From Bacteroidota bacterium (GTDB lineage: Bacteria > Bacteroidota > Bacteroidia > Flavobacteriales_F > PHOS-HE28), in contig JAKQEI010000173.1 in assembly GCA_029573495.1 (NCBI GenBank), positions 1 to 55,461 of the forward strand: a DNA stretch of 55,461 bases. Reading direction: 5' to 3'. Each line of letters opens with the position of its first letter. The first letter of the stretch is position 1. The position numbers and the translations under genes were made by a program. Shown here piece by piece: positions 28,001 to 35,531 of this stretch. Under the pieces are notes generated by a model. That model was not told where the DNA came from. It worked only from the letters and a program-made list of their open reading frames with translations, and did no database searches.

Positions 28001-30097
28001 GCGGACAACCATGTGGTGCTGTTGGAAGGCGCCGATCATGTGACCTTCCGGTACCTCTCCATCGCGCGGCAGGGTGTTCCGCTTTCCACCAACTACGCGG
28101 CCGCCGTTCGCTTCGCAGGGAGCGATCCCTCCACGCACGCACGCTTCGAACGCTGCGAGCTCACTTCCGTGGCCAACTCCTCGTGGGGCCTGCACCAGGT
28201 GATCCTGGATGCCTGTACGGCCGATCAGGAACGGATGGAGGTGATCGAATGCCGCCTGGTGGGTGGGTTCACCGCTGTGCGGATCGATCATGGCGGGAAT
28301 GACGAGGAGGTCCACATCGTGGGCAACGTCTTCGAGGACTGTTCGCAGGGCATCCGTCTTGCGGCCACGGGGAACGCGGTCTCCTCGATCATGGGGAACG
28401 ACCTTCTTTCGATGAACACGTCCACCTACGCCGCCATTGAGATCAGTGGAGGCTCGGGAACGCTGGAAGTTCGTCGCAACAGGGTCATCTCCTGGAGCAC
28501 GTGCATTGAATTGGTGGGACTCATATCATCGGTCGCGCAGCCCACGCTGGTGGTGAACAACTCCTTCGTCAGCACGAACGGAGCGGGCGTGAACATTGCC
28601 AGCTCAAGCGCCAACGTGCAGCTGTTGAACAACTCCGTATCCGCGAGTACCGTCGCCTTGGCGGGTATCGGGACAGGGACCGGGTTGGTGCTCCGGAACA
28701 ACATCTTCCGGAACACCAGTAGCCCGGCTACCGTGAGCCTGAGCGCCGCACGCATCTCGGCGTGCGACCGCAACATCTATCACCGGTCCTCTGGCAGCAC
28801 CGGTGTGGAATGGGACTTCATCTCCTATGCCACCATTGCCGCCTTGAACGGCGCTACCGGCATGGACGCCAACAGCCATATCACAGAGGATCTGTACCTC
28901 GACCCGCTGGCGGATCTCCATACCTGTTCGATGCTTGCGGATGCAGGCGCCGGTCCGGAGCCCGTGGTCCTGACGGACCTGGGTGGTGTTCCCCGCGACC
29001 CATCCACCCCGGACATCGGATGCTACGAGTTCACGCCTCAACTGTGGAACGAGCAGTTCGATCTGTGCGGCGCTGCCGACCCCATCACCAGCACCGGCAG
29101 CGGCCAGGACCAGTGGGTCTACAAGGACCGCAAGGTGGTGGCGCACTTCAACGACAATGGCCAGGTGCTTGGGACGGTGGATCTGGATGTGTACATCAAC
29201 AGCGGAGCCATGCGCCAGAGCCCCATGGGGCAGTACTACCTGGACCGCAATTGGCACCTCACAACCTCGATGCCGTTCATCAGTCCTGCCACGATCAGGC
29301 TCTTCCACACCGGGTCGGAGTTCGCCGCCCTGGCTGCCGCGGACCCGCTCGTCAACATGGGGTCCGATGCGGGTGTCGCACATTACGCCGGACCCATGGA
29401 GGATTGCGATCTCCTGAACGATCCGGAAGGTAACGTCTGGACTCCGACCTTTCCGGCATCATCGGGTTCAGAACCCCGGATAGCGGCCAACGGTGGGACT
29501 TTCGGCCATTCGGCCATCCTCTCGGACGACGGAGAGCTGTTTATCACGATCATGGGGAGTCCGCTCCCGGTGGAGTTGATCCGGTTCACAGCCGAACGCA
29601 CAACTGAGCGGGATGTGGTCCTGCAGTGGACCACGGCCGCGGAGCATGACAACGCGGGCTTTGAACTCTGGCGGATGATCGATGGAGAGGATGGCTCCAC
29701 CCAAGTGGGCTGGGTGCCTGGAACAGGGGAGGGTCAGGGCATCGTCGACTATGGGTATTCCGACCACAACAGCTCCGACAGGACAAGCTACTACATGTTG
29801 AAGTTGGTCGACAGGGATGGCTCCTATCGCTGGGGTCCGATGGTCGCCGTGGAGGGAGGTGCCCGATCGGGAAGGTTCATCATACGACCGAACCCCGCAA
29901 CGGATCACATCACGGTGGCTGGCCTGCCCGCGGATGGCACCATCATCACACTTCATGATGTGATGGGCCGGGAACGGATGCGCTGGTCAGCGAATGGGGA
30001 ACTGAAGGACCTCGCCCATCTACCACGTGGACTCTACTTCGTCACTCTTCACGACGGCAGGGGACCCCTTGAGACGGAACGCCTGGTGCTCCGCTGA
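25058..30097 (+). CDS. Large T9SS surface protein with three tandem beta-helix modules
   Basis: A 1679-residue exported protein. After a signal peptide (ending TSSFAQ) come three homologous beta-helix modules of about 425-450 residues, near 24-446, 447-895 and 896-1326. They open with NGTYIIDGGGGGDY, SGTYVIGPSAGADF and SGTYIIGPSVAADV. Modules 1 and 2 close with DLHLQ..SPCAG, DDLD and GADE motifs; module 3 closes with a variant (DLHTCS, IGCYE). A further ~350-residue part includes LPVELIRFTAERTTERDVVL, a common module before sorting domains, and a type A T9SS tail (FIIRPNPATDHITV, LPRGLYFVTLHDG, ending ERLVLR). Likely a surface adhesin or carbohydrate-binding protein. Its stop abuts the fructosamine kinase stop on the other strand. 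Confidence 0.9.
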   Translation: MSIRQLILFLSLVAATGTSSFAQLNGTYIIDGGGGGDYTNFANAINDLNTLGVNGPVVFEVTDGNYYGRATIGTITGASAVNTVTFRGQSLDSSLVTWSETTSTTVSVFSHNSLLRLNGAQYVTVEHMTMQRTGASQYGHVVFIEGATSHITIQHCKLRGAANFTTTPNDRNLVDAVNNTVQSGMVFRNNRLEYGNRGIYWNATALEADEVLFEGNDLFQSPCHIQGASGSVEVIGNTALSTLTYQGFTLMNLSGVVDISKNSLRNTQNNNTLVLQGVAGTSGTPARLANNMVIGQYAASLSACAHLDLLHNSFSGSNAIANSNTDLRSLNNIWYRDLGYALTVTSGATFMESDHNCYFSAAAGTVNWLGTHASQASLTAATGMDANSLFMDPLYVNPLFDLHLQSSSPCAGTGTSTPGLTDDLDQEVRPRPALTDPDMGADETDEHCTVLSGTYVIGPSAGADFSSFTGAIIKMVSCGINGPVVFEVEDGTYNEQLVLPPVPGNSSTNTITFRGQSLDSSLVTLDLNAGNLSANNFLLSFQGMDHVTFEHMRFRRLFASTTNRFARIVSFQASSDPSQQVTLSHIWFQGSFGSPYGYGYSEAIDATDTNDNLEVVVDHCHFSSGGPSIDWDANGSDDRLTVSHCVIANMFDGISIRETISPFTLTDNAIGPFPLNIVAVGITLNDISSSFIISRNSVRMTRGWAARSTNINCTVAEPGLIANNTLIGYSTFTLEGGLQLNGSIDHLHILNNSLSAGYGRAFQMTATNATGLRFLNNIAMVSFGPGYPIYASLASFAECSHNLLYKPVSGNIAFWAGTNYSNMFALQTGSGYFASSFFDDPMFVDPATDLHLQPGSPCAGIGQVLTEFTDDLDGDPRPDPIATAYDIGADETPDQCIPMSGTYIIGPSVAADVPNFLTAVGRMQRCGISGPVLFLVEPGNYFGQVRLPAIAGNDATNTITFEGQSGDSTDVILRANASNVAADNHVVLLEGADHVTFRYLSIARQGVPLSTNYAAAVRFAGSDPSTHARFERCELTSVANSSWGLHQVILDACTADQERMEVIECRLVGGFTAVRIDHGGNDEEVHIVGNVFEDCSQGIRLAATGNAVSSIMGNDLLSMNTSTYAAIEISGGSGTLEVRRNRVISWSTCIELVGLISSVAQPTLVVNNSFVSTNGAGVNIASSSANVQLLNNSVSASTVALAGIGTGTGLVLRNNIFRNTSSPATVSLSAARISACDRNIYHRSSGSTGVEWDFISYATIAALNGATGMDANSHITEDLYLDPLADLHTCSMLADAGAGPEPVVLTDLGGVPRDPSTPDIGCYEFTPQLWNEQFDLCGAADPITSTGSGQDQWVYKDRKVVAHFNDNGQVLGTVDLDVYINSGAMRQSPMGQYYLDRNWHLTTSMPFISPATIRLFHTGSEFAALAAADPLVNMGSDAGVAHYAGPMEDCDLLNDPEGNVWTPTFPASSGSEPRIAANGGTFGHSAILSDDGELFITIMGSPLPVELIRFTAERTTERDVVLQWTTAAEHDNAGFELWRMIDGEDGSTQVGWVPGTGEGQGIVDYGYSDHNSSDRTSYYMLKLVDRDGSYRWGPMVAVEGGARSGRFIIRPNPATDHITVAGLPADGTIITLHDVMGRERMRWSANGELKDLAHLPRGLYFVTLHDGRGPLETERLVLR

Positions 30098-30982
30098 TCA
30101 GGTGAAACGCCGCAGAATGGCCTGGACCTGCTGTGCGTAGCTGTCGCCGAACAGGTTCGTGTGAACGAGGAGCGGGTAGAGGTTGCACAGGTCCACGCGC
30201 TCTTCCCACCCGGTTTCAAGCGGCCAGGCGGCATTGTATGCGGTGATCAATTCACGGTCGAAGCCACCGAACAGACCGCTCATGGCGATATCCATCTCGC
30301 GGTGGCCATAGTAAACTGCCGGGTCGACGAGAACGGGCCTGGCCTCAGCATCACACATGAAGTTCCCGCTCCACAGGTCACCGTGCAGCAGTGCCGGTGC
30401 TTCCTTAGGAAAGAGCGCATCCAGCTGCGAATAGAGCCTTTCGAAACGCAGGACATCGCCCCCGCCGAGTCGTTTGCGGTCCCGGGCCTTGGCCACCATG
30501 GGTTCCAGGCGGCATTGCACGTAGAACTCCGTCCAAACCGCATGCTGCGTGTTCACCTGCCGCAGAGTGCCGATGTAGTTGTCCTGATCAAGACCGAAGC
30601 TCGGTGCGCCATGCCTGTGCAGGGCTGCTAATGAACGTCCGAAGGCTTCCCAGAACGCTGGCGTTCTCGGACCGCTCGCGACCCATTCAAGCAGGAGGTA
30701 GCTGTCATCGTGGTCCTCACCAACGGCGATCACATCCGGTACCCGGATGGCCGAGGTCGAACCGAGCCGGCGAAGGCCATCCGCCTCCGCCGCGAAGAAG
30801 CTCGGGTAGCGGTCGGCCCGGTTCACTTTCACGAAATAGCGCCCCTCGTTCGTCTCCAGGCGGTAGGCATCGTTGATGCTGCCGCCCCCGACAGGGACCT
30901 CCTGTTCGATATCCACGGGTCGTGCCAGATGGTCGCTCAAGTGCTTCGCCAAACACTCCACCAAGGATCCGGGTAAAGACAT
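30098..30982 (-). CDS. Fructosamine kinase-family protein
   Basis: A 294-residue cytoplasmic kinase of the fructosamine-3-kinase/ribulosamine kinase family, which phosphorylates ketoamine adducts on glycated proteins or metabolites. Visible motifs: the N-lobe VGGGSINDAYRLET with the ATP-binding Lys in RYFVKVN, the catalytic loop LLHGDLWSGNF, the metal-binding DPAVYYGHREMDIAMS, and the C-terminal block RVDLCNLYPLLVHTNLFG. Length and motif order match the bacterial family (about 290 residues). The -7-like octamer CACCTTTG lies 4 bases before the ATG. It stands alone, convergent with the beta-helix gene and divergent from tRNA-Ala. Confidence 0.92.
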   Translation of the reverse strand: MSLPGSLVECLAKHLSDHLARPVDIEQEVPVGGGSINDAYRLETNEGRYFVKVNRADRYPSFFAAEADGLRRLGSTSAIRVPDVIAVGEDHDDSYLLLEWVASGPRTPAFWEAFGRSLAALHRHGAPSFGLDQDNYIGTLRQVNTQHAVWTEFYVQCRLEPMVAKARDRKRLGGGDVLRFERLYSQLDALFPKEAPALLHGDLWSGNFMCDAEARPVLVDPAVYYGHREMDIAMSGLFGGFDRELITAYNAAWPLETGWEERVDLCNLYPLLVHTNLFGDSYAQQVQAILRRFT

Positions 30983-30986
30983 GGTG

Positions 30987-30994
30987 CAAAGGTG
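30987..30994 (-). promoter_or_regulatory. Candidate -7 element of the fructosamine kinase gene, leaderless start
   Basis: Minus-strand CACCTTTG matches TAnnTTTG except at the first base and ends 4 bases before the ATG at 30982, so the transcript would carry almost no leader. Confidence 0.5.
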
Positions 30995-31011
30995 GGGGAA
31001 CCTGGATCTAC

Positions 31012-31019
31012 TACATTTG
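31012..31019 (+). promoter_or_regulatory. -7 promoter element of tRNA-Ala
   Basis: TACATTTG is an exact match to the Bacteroidota consensus TAnnTTTG. It ends 31 bases before the tRNA. Between them lies a perfect hairpin, CCCGTTC (31024-31030) with GAACGGG (31034-31040), possibly a leader processed from the precursor. Confidence 0.6.
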
Positions 31020-31050
31020 CGCTCCCGTTCAACGAACGGGCTGATATGTT

Positions 31051-31125
<75 letters not shown>

Positions 31126-31126
31126 G

Positions 31127-31154
31127 AAAGGCGGTCCCTGTGGCCGCCTTTTTT
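31127..31154 (+). terminator. Rho-independent terminator of tRNA-Ala
   Basis: AAAGGCGG (31127-31134) pairs perfectly with CCGCCTTT (31144-31151), with a 9-base loop and a T tract of six running to 31154. It lies 2 bases after the tRNA. Confidence 0.9.
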
Positions 31155-31484
31155 CGTTCAGGGCAGGATCGAACGCGATGGAACGCCATCTGACACCGAC
31201 GAATGCACGGCGCCACCGGACCGGTGTAAAACCCTGTTGATAAGCAGCTTAGATGAACTGATGGGCGCGGCTCCGGAGCGGTCCATCTTTGCGCTGATCG
31301 TTCGAAGGATGCCCCTTGTTCCTTCCGCTGTGGACCTGCGAAGTTGAAGCGATCCCTTGTTGATCGATAGGCTATGGAGGGAGTGCGGAGGGCGGGTATT
31401 CGGAACACCAGGACCTGCTAGGGACGAATCAGGTAGGGCAGCTCTCCCCTCCCATCCATTCCTATCCAGAGGAACGATCGACGG
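31155..31484. other. 330-bp stretch without a recognisable gene
   Basis: Between the tRNA terminator and the end of the minus-strand polyphosphate kinase gene I see no gene-like frame, repeat or RNA structure. Confidence 0.55.
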
Positions 31485-34166
31485 TCATCGTGTTCTTCGT
31501 TCATCTGCCACCCTGAGCAGATACCGGTGCGTGGCGGATTGCGCACGCGTCCGCACCTTGTTCCGGTCCTTGTCCCGGTACGGGTTCGTCTGCCGGATAT
31601 CGATCACCCTGGCCTTCACCTGGTCCGCCCACTGGATCTCCATGAGATCAAGGATGCGCCGCCGGAGGGTCTGGTCCATGATCGGGAACGCCACTTCGAT
31701 CCGACGGTCCAGGTTGCGCCCCATCCAGTCCGCAGAGGACAGGTGCACCGACCATTTCCCTCCGTTCGCGAATGCGTACACCCGGGTGTGCTCCAGGAAG
31801 CGGTCCACGATGCTGATCGCCTCGATGCGACCACTGAGGTCGTCGACCCCGGGCACCAGGCAGCAGATCCCGCGGATGATCAGGCGCACGCGCACTCCAG
31901 CGTTGCTCGCGTCGTACAGCTTGCGGATCAAGGCGCGGTCCTCGAGGCTGTTCAACTTCAACAGGATGCCGGAGGGCTTTCCGGTACGGGCGTTCTCGAT
32001 CTCCTTGTCGATCAGCAGCTCCAAACTGCCACGGAGGTTCACGGGTGCCATCAACAGATGCGTCAAGGCTGGTCGATGCCGGCGGTCGGCCAGGTGGGCG
32101 AAGACCTCGGCAACCTCGCGCGTGATCGCCGGCTTCGAGGTGATCAGCGCCATGTCGGTATAGATCCGCGAGGTCCGTTCGTTGAAGTTGCCGGTGCCCA
32201 GGTAGGCATGGCGGACCACACGACCACCTTCGATGCGTTCGATCAGACACAGCTTGCAATGCACCTTCAGGTTCTCGTAGCTGTACAGCACCCGCGCACC
32301 CGCCTTCTCCAGGGCCTCACCCCAGTACAGGTTGCTCCGCTCATCGAACCGGGCCTGCACCTCCACGAAGACGGTCACCCGCTTTCCGAGCCGTAATGCA
32401 TCCAGTAGTGCGGTGCAGACCTCCGATCCCTCGGCAACACGGTAAAGGGTGATGGCGATGTGCCGGACGCTCCGGTCCCGCGCGGCATGTTGCAACCAAC
32501 GCACCACGTTGCCGAAGTCGTGATACGGGAAATGCCACAGCAGGTCCCTGCTTCGCGCGGCCTTGAACACGGCGGCACCGTCCCGGGTCACCGGGTCGGG
32601 GACAGGTCTCAACGGCGGGTCACGCAACTCCTTGCGCCCGGAGATCGGCACTTTCATCAGGTCGCTGAAGTTGTGGTAACGCCCACCGGCGACCAGGTCC
32701 TGCTTGGAAAGCCCGAGCAGTCCGCGAAGTGCACGCAGGGTGGCCGCGGGCATGCTGCGATCATAGAGGAAGCGGGCGGGGACTCCCATGCTGCGTTTCC
32801 GCAGGCTCTTCCGCACTTTGTCCTTCACGTTCCCGGCATATTCCTCGTCGAGGTGCAGCTCGGCGTCGCGCGATAGTTTGATGGCGTGACAGTCCAGCAG
32901 CTTCGATCCGGTGAAGAGCTCGGCGAGGCAGAGCCGCATCACATCGTCGAGGTAGATCAGGTCCGTTCGACCTTTGCGGGAGGGCAGAACGAGGAAACGT
33001 CCGACCTCATCGCTGGGGATGTTCACCAGCACAAGGCGCGGCTTGCCGCTTTTCCTGGTTCGCAGCTGACAGGCGAAGTACAGCTTCCGGTCCTCGATGA
33101 ACGGGGCATTACCGGGCCGGACGGTGGCGGTGTGGAGCAAGGGGGCCACATGCTGCGTGAAGTGCTGACGCACCTGCCGTTCCTGCCTGGGCGACAACTT
33201 CTGCGGAAGGAGGAAATGGATCCCCTCCTTGGCAAGGGTGGGCAGCAGTACTTCGCGATAGAGCTTTCCGAATCGTTCCTGCTGCTCAAGGGCCTTGCGA
33301 TTGATGCGGTCCACCCGTTTCTCCGGGGTCACCTCCAGTGCGGTGCGGTCCACCTTCTTCAGACCGGAGAGGCTCCGCAAAGAGGCCACACGCACCCGAT
33401 AGAACTCATCCAGGTTGCTCGAATAGATGGCGAGGAACTTGAGCCGTTCAAGCAGCGGTACGGTATCATCCATCGCCTCCTGAAGCACACGATCATTGAA
33501 GGAGAGCCAGCTCAGGTCACGGTCGTAGAAGCGCTCAGGCGCATGGGTCATAGGGGCGCGGCGTCCTTTCTCGGTCCTCGATCGTTCTTTGAGCAGCTGC
33601 ATGTTCAGCTTCTTCTGCCGTGCATAGCGTGACCGGGCCACGGGCGTGTGGAAGTCGTGTTGTTCGAGGTAAGCGATGTTCTCCGACAGCCATTGAGCGG
33701 CCGTTATCCGCTTACCTCGTACCACCTCCAGTTCCCGCTTCAGCGCGGCGCTGCGATCGATGAAGTCCACCTGTCCGGCCTTGGCCGAGTCCGCATCGCG
33801 CAGCACCTGTTGCAGCACGTTCTTCGGCCTTGCCCCATATCGCGTGCTCATGATGCACGCTTCCACACGTGCGATATCCCGTTGACCTGAACCAAGACGC
33901 TCGAGAAAGCGCCTGGCAAGGCGGGCACTGGCTTCTTCATGGCCTTCATAGACCTTGGCATAACCGGTGTCATGGAACAGGGCGGCCACCTCCAGCACCC
34001 CAAGGTCCGCAACGGACAGTCCCATGGCCTGGCCCAGGTCCTTCGCGGTGCGTGTCACTGTCAACGTATGCTCGAGATCATGGAATGTCATGTGGGCCGG
34101 CATGTGTGCCGCGAACCACTTGCGTACATGTGATCGACAGCGTTCGATCCGGGCTTCGCTGATCAT
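31485..34166 (-). CDS. ppk1: HD-domain / polyphosphate kinase 1 fusion protein
   Basis: An 893-residue protein, about 200 residues longer than ordinary PPK1. Residues ~1-195 form an HD-type phosphohydrolase domain with candidate metal ligands in FHDLEHT (His33), ALFHDTGY (His65-Asp66) and RDADSA (Asp124/126), and with YEGHEE and YLEQHDFHT blocks seen in Bacteroidota HD proteins. A basic linker (~183-205) joins it to PPK1, which begins at Met206 with RFYDRDLSWLSFNDRVLQEA. PPK1 makes polyphosphate from ATP; the phosphorylated His lies in LKVHCKLCLI, followed by RHAYLGTGNFNERTSRIYTD. No stop separates the parts. A TATCTTG element 7 bases before the ATG at 34166 supports the long form. An internal start at 33551 could also give PPK1 alone. 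Confidence 0.9.
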   Translation of the reverse strand: MISEARIERCRSHVRKWFAAHMPAHMTFHDLEHTLTVTRTAKDLGQAMGLSVADLGVLEVAALFHDTGYAKVYEGHEEASARLARRFLERLGSGQRDIARVEACIMSTRYGARPKNVLQQVLRDADSAKAGQVDFIDRSAALKRELEVVRGKRITAAQWLSENIAYLEQHDFHTPVARSRYARQKKLNMQLLKERSRTEKGRRAPMTHAPERFYDRDLSWLSFNDRVLQEAMDDTVPLLERLKFLAIYSSNLDEFYRVRVASLRSLSGLKKVDRTALEVTPEKRVDRINRKALEQQERFGKLYREVLLPTLAKEGIHFLLPQKLSPRQERQVRQHFTQHVAPLLHTATVRPGNAPFIEDRKLYFACQLRTRKSGKPRLVLVNIPSDEVGRFLVLPSRKGRTDLIYLDDVMRLCLAELFTGSKLLDCHAIKLSRDAELHLDEEYAGNVKDKVRKSLRKRSMGVPARFLYDRSMPAATLRALRGLLGLSKQDLVAGGRYHNFSDLMKVPISGRKELRDPPLRPVPDPVTRDGAAVFKAARSRDLLWHFPYHDFGNVVRWLQHAARDRSVRHIAITLYRVAEGSEVCTALLDALRLGKRVTVFVEVQARFDERSNLYWGEALEKAGARVLYSYENLKVHCKLCLIERIEGGRVVRHAYLGTGNFNERTSRIYTDMALITSKPAITREVAEVFAHLADRRHRPALTHLLMAPVNLRGSLELLIDKEIENARTGKPSGILLKLNSLEDRALIRKLYDASNAGVRVRLIIRGICCLVPGVDDLSGRIEAISIVDRFLEHTRVYAFANGGKWSVHLSSADWMGRNLDRRIEVAFPIMDQTLRRRILDLMEIQWADQVKARVIDIRQTNPYRDKDRNKVRTRAQSATHRYLLRVADERRTR

Positions 34167-34173
34167 GGCCGGC

Positions 34174-34180
34174 CAAGATA
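34174..34180 (-). promoter_or_regulatory. Candidate -7 element of the HD-PPK1 gene
   Basis: Minus-strand TATCTTG ends 7 bases before the ATG at 34166. It is the same heptamer as at 18454-18460, where it also precedes a start codon by 6 bases. It supports transcription from the HD-domain start. Confidence 0.4.
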
Positions 34181-34218
34181 GAAGGTCGGTGCGGGCGATG
34201 GGGGCCGGGGCGCCCGGC

Positions 34219-34226
34219 TATATTTG
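34219..34226 (+). promoter_or_regulatory. -7 promoter element of the SiaB-like gene
   Basis: TATATTTG matches TAnnTTTG exactly, 20 bases before the ATG at 34247. With the minus-strand element at 34174-34180 it makes a divergent promoter pair in an 80-base gap. Confidence 0.6.
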
Positions 34227-34246
34227 GCAGGACCACTGCACACCGG

Positions 34247-35308
34247 ATGGACCCAGCCCATGTTCTCGCGCTCTACGAGCGATTCGCTGGAGACCGGTCC
34301 ACTTTCCTCTACGGCGGCGCCTTTCTCGACGAGCACACGGCCCGCCTGATCAACATGCAGGAGGAGCATCTCGAGAGCGAGGGCGCTTCACGTGTGACCC
34401 GCGGCAAGCTCACGTTCGTGCTGGTCGAGGCCTACCAGAACATCGTCCGCCATCGGGTGAAGGATGCGGCCATGCTGAAGGGGGCCGGTCATGGTCTATT
34501 CCTGTTGCGCAGCGCCGGAACGTCGCACGAGGTCACCGCGATGAATGCCGTGGCGGGCGCCGAGGTGGAGGCCTTGCAGAAAGCGCTGGACCGTCTCAGT
34601 GGCCTGGACCTGGGTGAGATGAAACGGTTGTTCCTCCGAGGGCTTCAGAACGAGGCGCGCACGGAGCGGGGAGGAGCGGGGCTTGGACTGGTGGAGATGG
34701 CACGGCGCTCGGGGAATCCGCTGCGGCATGCGTTCACGCGGATCGATGAGCGGTACCAGTTGTTCGCTCTGCAGGTGTTGGTGGGCCCCGATGACGGTTG
34801 GCTGAGCGACGGGTCGCTTCCCATGGATCTGCATCGGGCGGTGCTCGACGATCGCATCCTGCTCCTTCATCGTGGGGAACTGCCAGCCGTGGTCCAGGAG
34901 AACCTGATCCGCATGATCGAACGGGATATGTCCGAGTTGCAGGCGGGTCCCTCGAGGGCCGATCAGGCATTCCTGCTGATGATGGGCGCCGTGGCCGACC
35001 TTGGTGTCGGGGGCGAGGGCCCCATGGTCATCGTCGCACAAGGGACCGATCATGCGACCATCACGCTTGCCGCACCGTTGACCGTGGCCACCGTGGGTCG
35101 GGTGGAGAAGGCGATCGAACGGGTGCTGACCATGGATGGGCCGAGCCTGCAACGACGGTATCGGGATGCACTGCTGGGACGGGCGGATGGAGCTGGTGGG
35201 TTGGAGCTGGGCTTGATGGACCTTGCCCGGCGCAGCATTGGACCGTTGCGCACACGCATGATGTCCTGGCGTGAACTTCCGCTGCTCGTGCTGGAGGCGG
35301 ACGTTTAA
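34247..35308 (+). CDS. Tandem SiaB-like (DUF6272) protein
   Basis: A 353-residue soluble protein made of two related halves. The first (~1-180) is a SiaB-family/DUF6272 domain, GHKL-like, with LTFVLVEAYQNIVRHR and a Gly-rich GGAGLGLVEMARRSGNPL. In Pseudomonas, SiaB is a kinase that phosphorylates SiaC to control cyclic-di-GMP production. The second half (~185-353) follows the same order: the region FLLMMGAVADLG stands where the FVLVEAYQN helix is expected, and GGLELGLMDLARRSIGPL matches the Gly-rich block. Its Asn and Gly residues are altered, so it is probably inactive. No SiaC, SiaA or cyclase gene is in the window. It is divergent from the HD-PPK1 gene. Confidence 0.8.
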   Translation: MDPAHVLALYERFAGDRSTFLYGGAFLDEHTARLINMQEEHLESEGASRVTRGKLTFVLVEAYQNIVRHRVKDAAMLKGAGHGLFLLRSAGTSHEVTAMNAVAGAEVEALQKALDRLSGLDLGEMKRLFLRGLQNEARTERGGAGLGLVEMARRSGNPLRHAFTRIDERYQLFALQVLVGPDDGWLSDGSLPMDLHRAVLDDRILLLHRGELPAVVQENLIRMIERDMSELQAGPSRADQAFLLMMGAVADLGVGGEGPMVIVAQGTDHATITLAAPLTVATVGRVEKAIERVLTMDGPSLQRRYRDALLGRADGAGGLELGLMDLARRSIGPLRTRMMSWRELPLLVLEADV

Positions 35309-35396
35309 CGATCCTTGGCTGCCGTTCCCTGGAAAAACGCCGCTGCCATGTACGGATCGGTCCGGTGCTTGAGTTATCCCAACAACCAAGCACACC

Positions 35397-35531
35397 ATGT
35401 TCTCCCTACTCCTGCGCACGATGGCGCTGCTGCGCCGCTTCCAGCACTGGTTCGACCGGCGCTTCGGATGGTTCTTCACCAATGGGATGAAGGCCTGTGA
35501 TCCCAGCCGGGAACGGCCGGTCAGAGCTTGA
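35397..35531 (+). CDS. Small 44-residue basic aromatic protein
   Basis: A short frame from ATG 35397 to TGA 35529-35531. The peptide is rich in Arg, Phe and Trp, with FQHWFDRRFGWFFTNGMK in its centre. Short proteins with a similar WF..(R/K)FGWFFTNG core occur in Bacteroidota to my recollection, so I take this as a real small gene of unknown role rather than chance. Its last 11 bases overlap the end of the convergent aldehyde dehydrogenase gene. No clear -7 element was seen. Confidence 0.5.
   Translation: MFSLLLRTMALLRRFQHWFDRRFGWFFTNGMKACDPSRERPVRA

Noticed and set aside
27137..28315. 392-codon minus-strand frame
   Set aside because: Antisense to the large beta-helix gene; its internal repetition only mirrors the tandem modules of the real gene.
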